In this document: positions 41,617 through 49,781 of the stretch, piece after piece
Layout: each line of letters starts with the position of its first letter
Numbering within the stretch: position 1 is the first letter of the stretch
Source: Actinomyces massiliensis 4401292
GTDB lineage: Bacteria; Actinomycetota; Actinomycetes; Actinomycetales; Actinomycetaceae
Reading direction: 5' to 3'
DNA: 64,000 bases
Assembly: GCF_000269805.1 (NCBI RefSeq)
Contig: NZ_JH711483.1
Location: forward strand, 564,081 to 628,080
Program-made: the position numbers and the translations under genes
The notes under the pieces: generated by a model
Seen by the model: only the letters and a program-made list of their open reading frames with translations
Told to the model about the DNA's origin: nothing
Databases searched by the model: none

Positions 41617-42540
41617 GTGAGTTCTCACGAGGCCCCCGGCGTGGCCCATACAGCCAGCACCATTGAGTTCGACGCTGTGACCAAGCGCTATCCCGCTCTC
41701 GCCGGTGGGCGCCGTGACGCCCCGCCGGCTGTGGAGTCCTTCTCCGCCCGCTTGCCCGCGGGCACGGTCACGGTCCTGCTCGGCTCCTCCGGATGCGGCA
41801 AGACCACGCTGCTGCGCATGGTCAATCGCATGGTCGATCCCACCGAGGGCCGTATCCTGCTCGACGGCGAGGACGTGCGCGATCGCGATCCCGTCGCGCT
41901 CAGGCGCTCCATCGGCTACGTCATGCAGAATGCGGGCCTGCTCCCGCATCGTCGTGTCATCGACAACATCACCCTCGTGCCCCGCCTCGGCGGGGTCGAT
42001 CGCGGAAGAGCCCGTGATCGTGCTCTGGAACTGATCGACATGCTGGGCCTGGATCGTGACCTCGCTCAGCGATATCCCCACCAGCTCTCCGGCGGACAGG
42101 CCCAGCGCGTCGGGGTGGCCAGGGCGCTGGCCGCCGACCCCGGTGTTCTGCTGATGGATGAGCCTTTCGGCGCAGTCGACCCGCTCGTGCGCCGTGAGCT
42201 TCAGCGCGAGCTCATCCGCATCCAAGCGGATCTGGCCAAGACCATCGTTTTCGTCACTCACGACGTCGATGAGGCCCTGCTGCTCGGTGACGAGATCATC
42301 CTGCTGAGCGAGGGCGCCCGCATTGCGCAGAGGGGCACTGGCGCCGAGCTCGTCGCCGACCCCGCCGATGATTTCGTCGCGCGCTTCCTCGGCCTGGATG
42401 ATTCCGAGCGTGCGCTGCGCCTGCATGAGATCGCCGGACGACATGTGGTTCAGGATGCGGTTGGACGAACACTGGGCGTTCTGGATGCCGCGGAGGATGC
42501 GCTGGCCGCCGCTCACCCCCACGAGGCGGTCGGCACGTGA
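41617..42540 (+). CDS. Glycine-betaine/choline-type ABC importer, ATPase
   Basis: The 307-aa ATPase of the OpuCA/ProV type has Walker A GSSGCGKTT, Q-loop YVMQNAGLLPHRRV, signature LSGGQAQRVGVARAL, Walker B VLLMDEPFGAVDP and the switch histidine in FVTHDVDEA. The tandem CBS domains found at the C-terminus of many OpuCA/OpuAA proteins are missing: only a ~60-residue tail follows the ATPase. GGAAGGGAG 9 nt before the GTG supports this start. It is first of four coupled genes for a compatible-solute importer. Confidence 0.9.
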   Translation: MSSHEAPGVAHTASTIEFDAVTKRYPALAGGRRDAPPAVESFSARLPAGTVTVLLGSSGCGKTTLLRMVNRMVDPTEGRILLDGEDVRDRDPVALRRSIGYVMQNAGLLPHRRVIDNITLVPRLGGVDRGRARDRALELIDMLGLDRDLAQRYPHQLSGGQAQRVGVARALAADPGVLLMDEPFGAVDPLVRRELQRELIRIQADLAKTIVFVTHDVDEALLLGDEIILLSEGARIAQRGTGAELVADPADDFVARFLGLDDSERALRLHEIAGRHVVQDAVGRTLGVLDAAEDALAAAHPHEAVGT

Positions 42541-43205
42541 ACTGGGTGCTCACCAATGCCCCGCTGGTGGAGACCTATGTGGTCGCCCACCTCCTGCAGG
42601 TGATCCCAGCGATCCTGGCCACCCTCGTCCTGTCCCTGCCCCTGGCGCGCCTGGCGCAGCGAGTGGCGCCCCTGAGGGTGTTCATCGTCTCCGGCTCCTC
42701 CCTGATGTACGCCATCCCCTCCCTGGCGCTGTTCGTCATCCTCCCGCTCATCCTGGGCACGGGGATCCGCGATGTCGCCAATGTCGTGGTTGCCCTGACG
42801 CTCTACGGCATGGCCCTGCTCGTGCCGGCCACCGTCGAGGCGCTCGAGGCCGTCGATGATCGGGTGCGCGATGCCGCCACTGCCGTGGGCATGGGAGCGG
42901 TGCGGCGCTTCCTCACCGTCGAGCTGCCACTGGCCGGTCCTGCGATCCTGGCAGGACTTCGGGTCGTGACCGTTTCCACGGTCTCCTTGACGACGGTCGG
43001 AGCGGTGCTGGGCGTGCCCAGCCTGGGATGGCTCTTCACCAATGGCTTCCAGCGCGGACTGACCGCAGAGATACTCACGGGCCTGGTCGTCACGGTGCTG
43101 CTGGCCGTCGTTCTCGACGGGCTGGTCGTCCTGGCCGGGAGACTGCTCATGCCCTGGACCCGCCGAGAGCGGGCCACAGCCCGGGCCGACCGAGAGGGCG
43201 TATGA
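42537..43205 (+). CDS. Glycine-betaine/choline-type ABC importer, permease 1
   Basis: A 222-aa inner-membrane permease of the OpuCB/ProW type with five to six helices and the EAA loop EALEAVDDRVRDAATAVGMG (~103-122). Its start overlaps the ATPase stop (GTGA, 4 nt) and its end overlaps the second permease (ATGA). It forms a heterodimer with the next gene product. Confidence 0.92.
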   Translation: MNWVLTNAPLVETYVVAHLLQVIPAILATLVLSLPLARLAQRVAPLRVFIVSGSSLMYAIPSLALFVILPLILGTGIRDVANVVVALTLYGMALLVPATVEALEAVDDRVRDAATAVGMGAVRRFLTVELPLAGPAILAGLRVVTVSTVSLTTVGAVLGVPSLGWLFTNGFQRGLTAEILTGLVVTVLLAVVLDGLVVLAGRLLMPWTRRERATARADREGV

Positions 43206-43876
43206 ACTACCTTCAGAGCACCATCGATTATGTCCTGAACGCCGAGAACTGGACCGGTGCCATGGGCCTCGGCGCTCTTATGACCCAGCACGTGGGCTAC
43301 TCCCTGCTGGGAGTGGGTGTCTCCGCGCTCATCGGCGTGCCGCTGGGATGGTGGGTCGGTCACACCGGCAAGGGGCGAGGTATGGCCGTGACCGTCTCCG
43401 GGGCTGTGCGCGCCCTGCCGACGCTGGGCCTGATCACTTTGTTCGGGCTGGCCCTGGGCATCGGTCTGCGTGCGCCGCTGCTCGCACTTGTCGTCCTGGC
43501 CCTGCCCAGTGTCCTTGCGGGTGCCTACACCGGCATTGAGGCTGCAGATCGTCTCGCCGTCGATGGTGCTCGTGCCAGCGGCATGAGCGAGGCCCAAGTG
43601 CTCACACGTGTCGAGATCCCCCTCGGAGCGCCTCAGCTCGTCGGCGGACTGCGGTCGGCCAGCCTCCAGGTCATCGCCACCGCCACGCTGGCGGCCTACA
43701 CCGGTGCAGGAGGACTCGGCAGACTCATGTTCCTCGGCCTCAAGACCCAGGACTACACCAGCATGCTTGTGGCATCTTTCCTGGTGGTTGTCCTGGCCCT
43801 GGGCTCCGAAGCCGTCTTCAGTCTTATTCAGCGGGCCGTCGCACCGGCTGGCACGCGCCACAGGAAGGACTCCTGA
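43202..43876 (+). CDS. Glycine-betaine/choline-type ABC importer, permease 2
   Basis: A 224-aa permease of the OpuCD type with about six helices and an EAA motif EAADRLAVDGARASGMSEAQ (~112-131). The start at 43202 was chosen by the ATGA overlap with permease 1; the reading frame is open further upstream but inside that gene. Downstream it overlaps the binding protein by one base (TGATG). Confidence 0.92.
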   Translation: MNYLQSTIDYVLNAENWTGAMGLGALMTQHVGYSLLGVGVSALIGVPLGWWVGHTGKGRGMAVTVSGAVRALPTLGLITLFGLALGIGLRAPLLALVVLALPSVLAGAYTGIEAADRLAVDGARASGMSEAQVLTRVEIPLGAPQLVGGLRSASLQVIATATLAAYTGAGGLGRLMFLGLKTQDYTSMLVASFLVVVLALGSEAVFSLIQRAVAPAGTRHRKDS

Positions 43877-44787
43877 TGCTCCCCACCACCCGCCGTCGCC
43901 TCCTCGCAGGAGCCGGCCTGACTGCTCTGACGGGCGCCCTCGGCGCCTGCGGGCTCGGCAAGGATCCTTTCGCCTCCGGAGATTCTGACGACTCGGCATC
44001 CGGTCCCATCGTCATGGGCAGCCAGCAGTACTACTCCAACGAGATCATCGCCGAGATCTACGCCCAAGCCCTGGAGAGCGCAGGCTACGAGGTCACGCGC
44101 GTCTACCAGATCGGACAGCGCGAGGTCTATCTGCCTCAGCTCGAATCGGGCGATATCACCGTCATTCCCGAATATGGAGGCAATCTCCTCCAGTACTACG
44201 CCAAGGAGCCGGAGGCCACCGACGCCGATTCCGTGCGCGCTGAACTCTTCACGGTTCTGCCCCAGGACCTGACGATCCTGGAATCGGCCGAGGCCACCGA
44301 CCAGGACTCCTATACGGTCACTCGTGCAACGGCCGACGCCTACGGCCTGGCCTCCATCGCGGATCTGTCCCAGCTGGGGGATCCCGTGAAGGTCGCCGCG
44401 AACTCCGAGTTCGAGACTCGCCCCTACGGTCCCAAGGGGGTGCTGTCCACCTACGGCGTGAACATCGAGATCGATCCCGTGGAGGACACCGGAGGTGCGC
44501 TAACCGTCAAGGCCCTGACAGACGGCACTGTGGAAGCGGCCAATATCCCCACCGCCAGCACGACCCTCGTGGACAACGACCTCGTCCTGTTGGATGACCC
44601 GAAGAATCTCATCCTTCCGGAGCACGTCACCCCGCTGGTGCGCAAGAGCCTCCCAATTGGCGCCGCCCAGGCCCTTGATGCGGTGTCGGCGCGCTTGACC
44701 GCCGAGGAACTGCGCGCCCTCAACGCCCGCTCCACCAAGGAGCAGCTCGAATCCGCCGCAATCGCTTCCGACTGGCTCGCCAAATAG
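43876..44787 (+). CDS. Glycine-betaine/choline-type solute-binding lipoprotein
   Basis: This 303-aa OpuCC/ProX-like binding protein has a twin-arginine-like N-terminus (TTRRRLLAGAGL) and lipobox LGAC with Cys25, so it is probably a membrane-tethered lipoprotein, possibly Tat-exported. The binding domain shows SQQYYSNEIIAEIYAQALES, EYGGNLLQYY and the tail KSLPIGAAQALDAVSARLT. The exact ligand (betaine, choline, carnitine, ergothioneine) is not determined by what can be seen. It closes the operon controlled by the divergent PadR gene. Confidence 0.9.
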   Translation: MLPTTRRRLLAGAGLTALTGALGACGLGKDPFASGDSDDSASGPIVMGSQQYYSNEIIAEIYAQALESAGYEVTRVYQIGQREVYLPQLESGDITVIPEYGGNLLQYYAKEPEATDADSVRAELFTVLPQDLTILESAEATDQDSYTVTRATADAYGLASIADLSQLGDPVKVAANSEFETRPYGPKGVLSTYGVNIEIDPVEDTGGALTVKALTDGTVEAANIPTASTTLVDNDLVLLDDPKNLILPEHVTPLVRKSLPIGAAQALDAVSARLTAEELRALNARSTKEQLESAAIASDWLAK

Positions 44788-44814
44788 GAAGATGCGGGAG
44801 GCGGTGGTCTCGAT

Positions 44815-46299
44815 CTATTTCAAGGGATCGCGTCTCCGATCCTGCTCGGGACCGGCGCCCGAGTGTCCAAGGGCCGGGGCGGCCCAGGCTGCGATAATGC
44901 TCGCGCTGAGCACACAGAGCGCCAGGATGAAAGGTGCGAGCGGGTGCCAGCCGTACAGCACGGTGGCCGTCGCGGGCGCGAGGATCCACGTCATGGCGCC
45001 TGTGGCATTGAGGATCCCGGCTGCCCCGCCCTGCTCCGCGGGGCTGACGGCGAGGGAGCCGCCGGCGGTGAAGCCCGGTCCGACCAGACCACTGGACATC
45101 CCGATGGTGAAGGTCGCTGCTGCCATGAGCCATAGAGCCGGGGCCAGGGCGAGGACGGCGAGTGCCACTGCCGCCATGGTCACCCCGGTGCGCACAAGGC
45201 GGCCGGGCCGCCACCCCAAGCGCGGCACGATGAGCAGTTGGGTGAGCATGGCCCCGGTCGCATTCGCCAGCAGCATGACGGCGGTCAGGCTGATGGCGCG
45301 CTCGGGTGCCAGGTGCAAGCGGTCTTGGACGATGAACCCGGCGATGATCTGGACGACGCCGGCGGTGAAGAACATGCCGAAGGCCGCCCCAATCCATGGC
45401 AGGAGCCTGGCATCGGACCATGAAACTCGAGGAGGCAGCGGCGCGCCGCGACTATGACGCTCGAAGTCTTCGGCACCCCGAGCCGCAGTACGGGCGCGAT
45501 CCTCTGTCTTCCGGATGGATGTCGTCTGCTGTTCGGGGTGTGCGGTGCCCGCTGCAGCGTTGGTCGTCCTCATGACGCTGCGATGGGTCGTTCCCCGCGG
45601 ACGGTGCGCAGCGGAGCGCCGTCCTTCGGGGATGGCGACGGCCGCGATTCCCAGCGCCACCAGGATGAACAAGGGGGTGGCGTGCACTGGGGCGTAGATC
45701 GACCATGCGCCCAGCGCACTGGAGAGCAGCGATCCGATGACGATGCTCAACTGCACTGAGCCGGAGAAGGCCGCCATGCCTCGCACGCGAGAGGCTTCAT
45801 CCGTGGTCAGCTCGGCGATGAGGGCCTGTCCGGTCGGCGGAATCGCCGCGGTCGCGGATCCGAAGAACGGGCCCCGCGCGGCCACTATGCCGATTCCGGC
45901 GGCCGTGGCTCCTAGGTGACCGAAGACGCGTAGGCCGACGGTGGCGCTGAAGAGGCATCCCGCGCTGAGGGCCAGGCACAGGGAGATGAGCAGGACGCGC
46001 CGTCGGCCCCAGGAGATGGACCGCCTGCCCCAGAACTGGGACAAGAGCGTCACAGCGAGCGCGGCGGTCGATACCGCCAGTCCGACGACCCATTCGCGTA
46101 GCCCCAGGGCGCGCGCCAGCGGTGCGATCGAGGTATTGAGCATGTTCTGCGCGACGTATGTGAACAAGCAGATGGCCAGCAGGGCGCGCAGTGTCGCATG
46201 GGCGTGGGGAAGCGCCGAGAGAGGCGACGAAGGGGAATGAACACGCCCGTGGGATTCGGGGAGAGCACTGTGAGACGTGGGGCGGCCGGACGCGAGCAC
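44815..46299 (-). CDS. MFS transporter (efflux-type)
   Basis: A 494-aa major facilitator with twelve predicted helices and a long charged loop (~225-300) between helices 6 and 7. The helix 2-3 loop reads SQFWGRRSISWGRRRVLL, an MFS motif-A variant. A drug or metabolite exporter is likely, but the substrate is unknown. The GTG start at 46299 has no Shine-Dalgarno and lies 6 nt after TAGAAT. An 18-bp dyad covering the promoter suggests specific repression. It is downstream of folA and convergent with the ABC importer. Confidence 0.88.
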   Translation of the reverse strand: MLASGRPTSHSALPESHGRVHSPSSPLSALPHAHATLRALLAICLFTYVAQNMLNTSIAPLARALGLREWVVGLAVSTAALAVTLLSQFWGRRSISWGRRRVLLISLCLALSAGCLFSATVGLRVFGHLGATAAGIGIVAARGPFFGSATAAIPPTGQALIAELTTDEASRVRGMAAFSGSVQLSIVIGSLLSSALGAWSIYAPVHATPLFILVALGIAAVAIPEGRRSAAHRPRGTTHRSVMRTTNAAAGTAHPEQQTTSIRKTEDRARTAARGAEDFERHSRGAPLPPRVSWSDARLLPWIGAAFGMFFTAGVVQIIAGFIVQDRLHLAPERAISLTAVMLLANATGAMLTQLLIVPRLGWRPGRLVRTGVTMAAVALAVLALAPALWLMAAATFTIGMSSGLVGPGFTAGGSLAVSPAEQGGAAGILNATGAMTWILAPATATVLYGWHPLAPFILALCVLSASIIAAWAAPALGHSGAGPEQDRRRDPLK

Positions 46300-46305
46300 C
46301 GCGCA

Positions 46306-46332
46306 ATTCTACCGCTTGCAGATGTCTACAAG
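46306..46332 (-). promoter_or_regulatory. Leaderless MFS promoter with overlapping dyad
   Basis: TAGAAT (46311-46306, minus) is 6 nt before the GTG. Immediately upstream, 46315-46332 is an imperfect dyad, CTTGCAGA-TG-TCTACAAG (7 of 8 pairs), which overlaps the folA stop codon. A repressor bound there would cover the -10/-35 spacer. Confidence 0.6.
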
Positions 46333-46958
46333 TGACGCCAGACCTCCACGCGCCAGCGGGCATCTCCGGATACGGGGCGCCAGGTGCCCGGGGCGTCGGA
46401 GCGTTCAGGGTCGATGCGCCACTCCTCGGTGGAGATCGCCGGCGCCCGTACCAGGGCGGATTCCGGCAGGCCCCGGTCGCGGGCGCGCTGTGCGGCGTCC
46501 AGGCCCAGGACGCTGACCACGAGCACATCGGGCAGTCCTGCGGCCATGGCCTGCGCGTAGACGTTCCCGCCGCCGATCACCCACAGCCTGGGCAGCCCGG
46601 CCGCCTCATCGGTGCGGGAGTCCTCTCCGAACTCGGCGGACAGCCCTCGGGCGGCCAGTGATAGTCCCTCGTTCAGGCGAGAGGCGGACAGTGCTCCGGG
46701 TGCCCGCCACTGACGGTCGCGAGTGAGCACCACATTGCGCCTTCCGCGCAGGGCGCCCCCCAGCGAATCCCACGTGACGCGCCCCATCACCAGGCCGCAG
46801 CCCATCGTCATGGCCTTGAAGTGCTGAAAGTCCGCGGGCACGCGCCAGAGCATTCCGCCGTGCGCACCGAGAACCCCGGTGACGTCCTGCGCCCAGATCA
46901 TGCCCAGGCCGCCGACGGGCGGTACCGGGACCGTTCTGGGCAGATCCCCCTCATCCAT
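46326..46958 (-). CDS. folA: Dihydrofolate reductase
   Basis: DHFR reduces dihydrofolate to tetrahydrofolate, regenerating the cofactor consumed by ThyA. The 210-aa protein has LGMIWAQDVTGVLGAHGGML, the substrate-binding acid in WRVPADFQHFK, GLVMGRVTWDSL and the NADPH loop VIGGGNVYAQAM. It is about 40 residues longer than E. coli DHFR because of an insertion near the middle and a longer C-terminus. ATG 46958 with GAGG upstream was chosen; GTG 46982 is an alternative. It lies 39 bp after thyA. Confidence 0.92.
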   Translation of the reverse strand: MDEGDLPRTVPVPPVGGLGMIWAQDVTGVLGAHGGMLWRVPADFQHFKAMTMGCGLVMGRVTWDSLGGALRGRRNVVLTRDRQWRAPGALSASRLNEGLSLAARGLSAEFGEDSRTDEAAGLPRLWVIGGGNVYAQAMAAGLPDVLVVSVLGLDAAQRARDRGLPESALVRAPAISTEEWRIDPERSDAPGTWRPVSGDARWRVEVWRHL

Positions 46959-46997
46959 ACGGGCCTCGCTCTCGGCGCGCACTCACACCGCCCGCAC

Positions 46998-47861
46998 TCA
47001 CACCGCTACCGGCGCTTTAATCGCGGGGTGATGCGCGTAGCCCTGCGAAGCATCGATGTCCTCCATGGCGTAGGCATCGATCGACTCGGCTGGTGCGAGG
47101 CGGAGCGTGGGGAACGGGTACGCGGCGGGCACTCGAGAGAGCTGCTCTCGCACCTGATCGACATGGTTGTCGTAGATGTGGCAGTCGCCCCCGGTCCATA
47201 TCAGTTCGCCGACTTCCAAGTCCGCCTGCTGAGCGAGCATATGGGTCAATAGGGCGTAGGACGCGATATTGAAGGGAACGCCCAGGAACAGGTCGGCGCT
47301 GCGCTGATAGATCTGCAGGCTCAGGCGCCCCTGCGCCGTGTAGCACTGGAAGAAGGCATGACAGGGAGCCAGCGCCATGGCATCCAGGTCCCCCACGTTC
47401 CAGGCTGACACGATCATGCGTCGCGAATCCGGATCCTTCCGCAGAGTGCTGATCAGATCCTTGACCTGATCGATCGCCTCGCCGGAGCGAGTGGGCCAGC
47501 TGCGCCACTGCGAGCCGTACACAGGCCCGAGTTCGCCGTCGGCATCGGCCCATTCATCCCAGATGGTGATTCCCCGCTCCTGGAGCCAGTGCACGTTGGT
47601 GGCTCCCTGGAGGAACCACAGCAGCTCGCCCTTGACGGCTTTCATGGCTACGAACTTGGTGGTGATGCGAGGAAATCCGACGCTCAGGTCGTAGCGCAGT
47701 TGACGGGCGAAGACCGAGCGCGTGCCTGTCCCGGTGCGGTCGCCCTTGGGGACGCCGTGGGTGAGGACCTCGGCGAGGAGCTCCTCATAGGCGACATCGA
47801 CGCCGTCGGGTGCTTCCAGGCCCAGAGCGGCCAGAGCGGGATAGCGATCCATCGGGCTCAC
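46998..47861 (-). CDS. thyA: Thymidylate synthase
   Basis: ThyA methylates dUMP to dTMP using methylenetetrahydrofolate. The 287-aa sequence has [19 protein letters not shown], the catalytic Cys167 in [28 protein letters not shown] and the dUMP-binding [10 protein letters not shown]. The GTG start overlaps the upstream gene stop by 4 nt (GTGA); an ATG three codons in is possible. The thyA-folA order couples the two linked folate steps. Confidence 0.97.
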   Translation of the reverse strand: MSPMDRYPALAALGLEAPDGVDVAYEELLAEVLTHGVPKGDRTGTGTRSVFARQLRYDLSVGFPRITTKFVAMKAVKGELLWFLQGATNVHWLQERGITIWDEWADADGELGPVYGSQWRSWPTRSGEAIDQVKDLISTLRKDPDSRRMIVSAWNVGDLDAMALAPCHAFFQCYTAQGRLSLQIYQRSADLFLGVPFNIASYALLTHMLAQQADLEVGELIWTGGDCHIYDNHVDQVREQLSRVPAAYPFPTLRLAPAESIDAYAMEDIDASQGYAHHPAIKAPVAV

Positions 47862-48553
47862 GCGTCGATCACTTCGGCATGGTCGGCATGGTCGGCGAGC
47901 TGGGCGGCCGGGCCGAGGGCGGAGCGGGCGCCCTCGATGACCTGGTTGGCCAGGGCCCTGCCTCCGGTCCAGCCGATGGCCGCGCCGATTCCGAAGGGGA
48001 TGAGGCGCCCCAGCGCCAGGGCCCCGCTCTTGGTGGCCATCCGCTTGGCCATTCGCCGCGTGAGCTCCTTGTTGATGGTCTTGACCGTCGGCAGCGGCAT
48101 CTGTGCCAGGTACTGCGCCGCCCAGAACAGGGTGGTCAGTCCCAGCGATCCCTGGATCGCCTCGGAGCCCTCGCGTCCGAGCAGCGCGGACATCACCAGG
48201 GCGCGGCGCTTGTCCGTGTCGATGACGCGCAGCCCCTGCAGTTCGGCGACGGTGAGTACGTAGGTGACCGCCGACGCCAGGAACACCGCGGTCTGACCGA
48301 TGGTCAGCGCCGTGGCCGTGCCCGCGCCCACCGCTGGGAACGCGGCTGAGGCTCCGACGGCGCCTGACGACAGGCCGGCCTCGGTCCGGAACCGTGAGGC
48401 GGCCATCTCGACGAGTTCGGCATTGTCGGCGCCCGGACGGTCGTGTCGCATACGGGCTATCCGCTCCTCAATGCGGGCGGCGGGGATGTCCAGCGCCTTG
48501 TCGAGCGCGCGTTCGAGGGCCGAGCGACTGGCGACGTTCTTCGATGCGGCCAT
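47858..48553 (-). CDS. EcsC-like protein, unknown function
   Basis: A 231-aa protein with a helical N-terminal region ([20 protein letters not shown]), a hydrophobic glycine-rich centre ([20 protein letters not shown]) and a C-terminal amphipathic segment ([20 protein letters not shown]). The pattern resembles the EcsC family (weak recognition). AGGAGG 5 nt before the ATG at 48553 fixes the start. It is translationally coupled to thyA but a functional link is not obvious. Confidence 0.65.
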   Translation of the reverse strand: MAASKNVASRSALERALDKALDIPAARIEERIARMRHDRPGADNAELVEMAASRFRTEAGLSSGAVGASAAFPAVGAGTATALTIGQTAVFLASAVTYVLTVAELQGLRVIDTDKRRALVMSALLGREGSEAIQGSLGLTTLFWAAQYLAQMPLPTVKTINKELTRRMAKRMATKSGALALGRLIPFGIGAAIGWTGGRALANQVIEGARSALGPAAQLADHADHAEVIDA

Positions 48554-48618
48554 GGGGTACCTCCTGGAGTGGTGCCAACGGGGCAACGGCTACTGGAGCC
48601 GGATCCTGATCCGGGCTT

Positions 48619-49062
48619 CTAGTCCTGGTCGTCGAGCAGGTGCAGGCGCACTCCGGCGCCCTTCTCGATGGTGTGGCCGACTGTGCAGGCGCGCTCGATG
48701 GCGGCCTCGACCCGGCCGGTGAGGATGTCTCGCTGCTCGGGGGATAGAGCGGCGAGGTCGGCGATGACCTGGACGTCGAAGTCGGTGTAGCGCTCTTCCT
48801 CCTCATTCTTCAAAGTTGCCACGATGACGTTGGCCTCGAAGTCATCGCCCAGGGCCTTCGCCAGGCGGTGATCCGCTGACAGGGTGTTGCAGGTGCCCAG
48901 GGCGAGCTTGATGAGTTCGCCGGGGGAGAACTCGCCGGGGCCCATGCCCACGCGCACCTGCGCGCCACGGGCGTTGTGACCCAGATACTGACGGGTTCCG
49001 GTGCGCTCGGCCCACACGGAGTTGGTCTCGGTCGGTGTGATGACCTCGGGGTGCTCACTCAT
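48619..49062 (-). CDS. OsmC/Ohr family peroxiredoxin-like protein
   Basis: This 147-aa protein has the OsmC fold markers FSPGELIKLALGTCNTLSAD (first redox Cys) and ERACTVGHTIEKG (second Cys), the pair that reduces organic hydroperoxides. EEERYTDFDVQVIADL lies between them. It probably uses lipoyl or thiol partners (family knowledge). No Shine-Dalgarno is visible; CACGAT six nt before the ATG is a weak leaderless candidate. It lies 65 bp from the EcsC-like gene. Confidence 0.87.
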   Translation of the reverse strand: MSEHPEVITPTETNSVWAERTGTRQYLGHNARGAQVRVGMGPGEFSPGELIKLALGTCNTLSADHRLAKALGDDFEANVIVATLKNEEEERYTDFDVQVIADLAALSPEQRDILTGRVEAAIERACTVGHTIEKGAGVRLHLLDDQD

Positions 49063-49132
49063 GGCGCGATCGTGTCACGTCGCGGGCAAGATGAGCTGAA
49101 GGCACGCGCGTGGCGGAATGCGCTCAATCGCA

Positions 49133-49189
49133 TCGAGCCCGCTGGGGCGACGGCGAGCAAGATGCTCAGCCTCACCCCAGCGGGCTCGA
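49133..49189. terminator. Long-arm hairpin between DUF2505 and osmC genes
   Basis: A perfect 15-bp inverted repeat (TCGAGCCCGCTGGGG, 49133-49147, with 49175-49189) encloses a smaller GAGCA/TGCTC hairpin. It could end the DUF2505 transcript or structure the osmC upstream region. The 169-bp gap has no gene. Confidence 0.65.
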
Positions 49190-49231
49190 CGGTTCTGTTT
49201 CAATGGGACGTGTGGCCGCCCTGGGCAAGCA

Positions 49232-49729
49232 TCAGTGCGCGGCCAGCCAAGCGGCAGCGCGCGCCTCCTCATCGGCGACGGCGCGGTCGGTCATGGACAT
49301 CGCCTTCTCCTCGATCTTGTGTCCCACCAGCGGGACACTGACGTTCAGATCGACCTCAATGGTGACCTCAGTGGCATTCTCGCCGGCAGGGCGCATCGCG
49401 GTGGTGGCTCCGGCGTTGACCGGCGCGCCCTTGAGAGTGATGTCGATGTCTCCGGTGCGGGCGCCGTCATCAGCGGGCTCGCCCCAGGACTCCGCCAGGG
49501 TGAAGGAGATGGTGGAGCGCACGAAGCGCTTGGCGGCGGCGGGGAGACGGCTGGGCGGAACGGACCCGGCGATGGTGGCCACAAAACCCTGGCCGCGGGC
49601 GGCCACGTCCACGGTGGCGTCCTCAAGCCCGAAGCGGTCGATACGGCCGCGCTGGTAGTCGGAGTCGGAGAGCATGGTGGCAACGCGCTGGGGATCGGCT
49701 GGGTAGGTCATGGAGATGGTTTTCTTCAT
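49232..49729 (-). CDS. DUF2505 family protein (SRPBCC-like)
   Basis: A 165-aa protein of the actinobacterial DUF2505 family, starting MKKTISMTYPADPQRVATML and containing GFVATIAGSVPPSRLPAAAK and VDLNVSVPLVGHKIEEKAM. These resemble the START-like fold of the polyketide-cyclase superfamily; ligand and role are unknown. ATG 49729 was chosen because the family begins there, although the frame is open to 50179 inside the opposite gene. It is divergent from pdtaS. Confidence 0.85.
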   Translation of the reverse strand: MKKTISMTYPADPQRVATMLSDSDYQRGRIDRFGLEDATVDVAARGQGFVATIAGSVPPSRLPAAAKRFVRSTISFTLAESWGEPADDGARTGDIDITLKGAPVNAGATTAMRPAGENATEVTIEVDLNVSVPLVGHKIEEKAMSMTDRAVADEEARAAAWLAAH

Positions 49730-49769
49730 GGGAGGATCCTGCCATGAGGACCGGCCGCCGCGCCGCCGG

Positions 49770-49775
49770 TAACAT
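49770..49775 (+). promoter_or_regulatory. -10 element for leaderless pdtaS mRNA
   Basis: TAACAT, six nt (CGGGTT), then GTG at 49782. Only 52 bp separate the two divergent start codons. Confidence 0.55.
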
Positions 49776-49781
49776 CGGGTT

